Notes under the pieces: generated by a model
What the model was told of the DNA's origin: nothing
What the model saw: only the letters and a program-made list of their open reading frames with translations
Databases searched by the model: none
Shown here: positions 63,574 to 64,000 of the stretch, in pieces
How positions within the stretch are numbered: the stretch's first letter is position 1
How the letters are laid out: each line of letters opens with the position of its first letter
DNA from: Stratiolaelaps scimitus
Lineage: Eukaryota; Arthropoda; Arachnida; Mesostigmata; Laelapidae
DNA length: 64,000 nucleotides
Direction of reading: 5' to 3'
NCBI GenBank assembly: GCA_019614645.1
Contig: JABWDB010000035.1
Coordinates: 2,728,001 to 2,792,000, forward strand
Program-made: the position numbers and the translations under genes

Positions 63574-64000
63574 GCCTTATTTACTATTCTGCTCCACTGT
63601 TGAGTGTGCAGCAACGAATAACTGCTCTAACGATTGGTTCGGAGTCTCTGAGAGAGATGAGAGATATCTCGGAATCACACGTACGGGATGTCGCTCGCTA
63701 TATGCGGCCTATAGCCGTGTCCGACGATGTCTCTCAAATAGTGACTCTACATTACTTTTGAAATCGGTTTCGTTTTTCTTGCTCCAATCGACGCAAAGCA
63801 AATATATGGAAGTCCGCCCCTCTCTCAAGAGTTGAACACTTAGATGATTTGAAAAAATCTCAACAAATCCCTATTCCTCCGAAAGATGACTATCGTGTAC
63901 AAATGAAACTGCAGCTACCACGAAACGATCCTACCTAATCCCTATATCTATAATCGTCGTATGACGACATTGAAAGTTAAGAAGGACATGCGGCCGTCAT

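Overview
This window looks like gene-poor nuclear DNA of an animal, most likely an arthropod (a mite or similar is plausible, but the sequence alone does not settle it). The evidence is two mariner-family (DD34D) transposons, tRNA-derived SINEs with target-site duplications, and very many (TA)n, (GA)n, (CA)n and CAG/GTT-type microsatellites. Nothing is arranged like bacterial, viral or organellar genes. I could not recognise a single host protein-coding gene. Most ATG-to-stop ORFs are under 150 codons, have no family resemblance, are often open on both strands, and many are built from trinucleotide repeats. The region is best read as intergenic or long-intron sequence.

Layout. 1-9.6 kb: unremarkable non-coding DNA with (GA)n/(CT)n tracts, a 51-bp minisatellite at 3.7 kb and one weak exon-like stretch at 2.86-3.03 kb. 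9,642-10,926: a structurally complete mariner, 1,285 bp, with terminal inverted repeats and flanking TA, whose transposase is spoiled by one in-frame stop. 11.3-12.8 kb: a 22-bp tandem array, a CAG-rich block and a possible MITE carrying CRE and AP-1 sites. 12,784-13,790: a second, much older and badly broken mariner. 14.67-14.81 kb: a SINE-like element with a (TTACC)n tail. 16.3-18.5 kb: a CpG- and trinucleotide-rich block with a possible TATA/Inr core promoter. 20.4-38.9 kb: several short retroposons. 42.2-44.0 kb: another CpG- and repeat-rich block. 44-64 kb: mostly anonymous sequence with long (TA)n tracts, the longest about 195 bp at 61.2 kb, and a truncated SINE at 62.7 kb.

The most interesting pattern is a set of small retroposons that share one 3' end: a short hairpin (GCTGA-N3-TCAGC or variants), then CTCG/CCCGG and an A-rich tail. 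It occurs at 20.44, 22.64, 28.51, 29.98, 38.72 and 62.72 kb. Five of the six have candidate target-site duplications that I could find by eye (7-17 bp). Two different bodies carry this same end. One has a tRNA-like head with A and B boxes (best copy 38,714-38,948). The other has no visible Pol III promoter but carries internal palindromes (28,509-28,657 and 20,443-20,543). This is what is expected if unrelated SINEs are mobilised by one LINE reverse transcriptase that recognises the shared hairpin. The LINE itself is not in the window.

There is no set of genes working together here. The functional content is transposon biology plus possible but unproven regulatory DNA.
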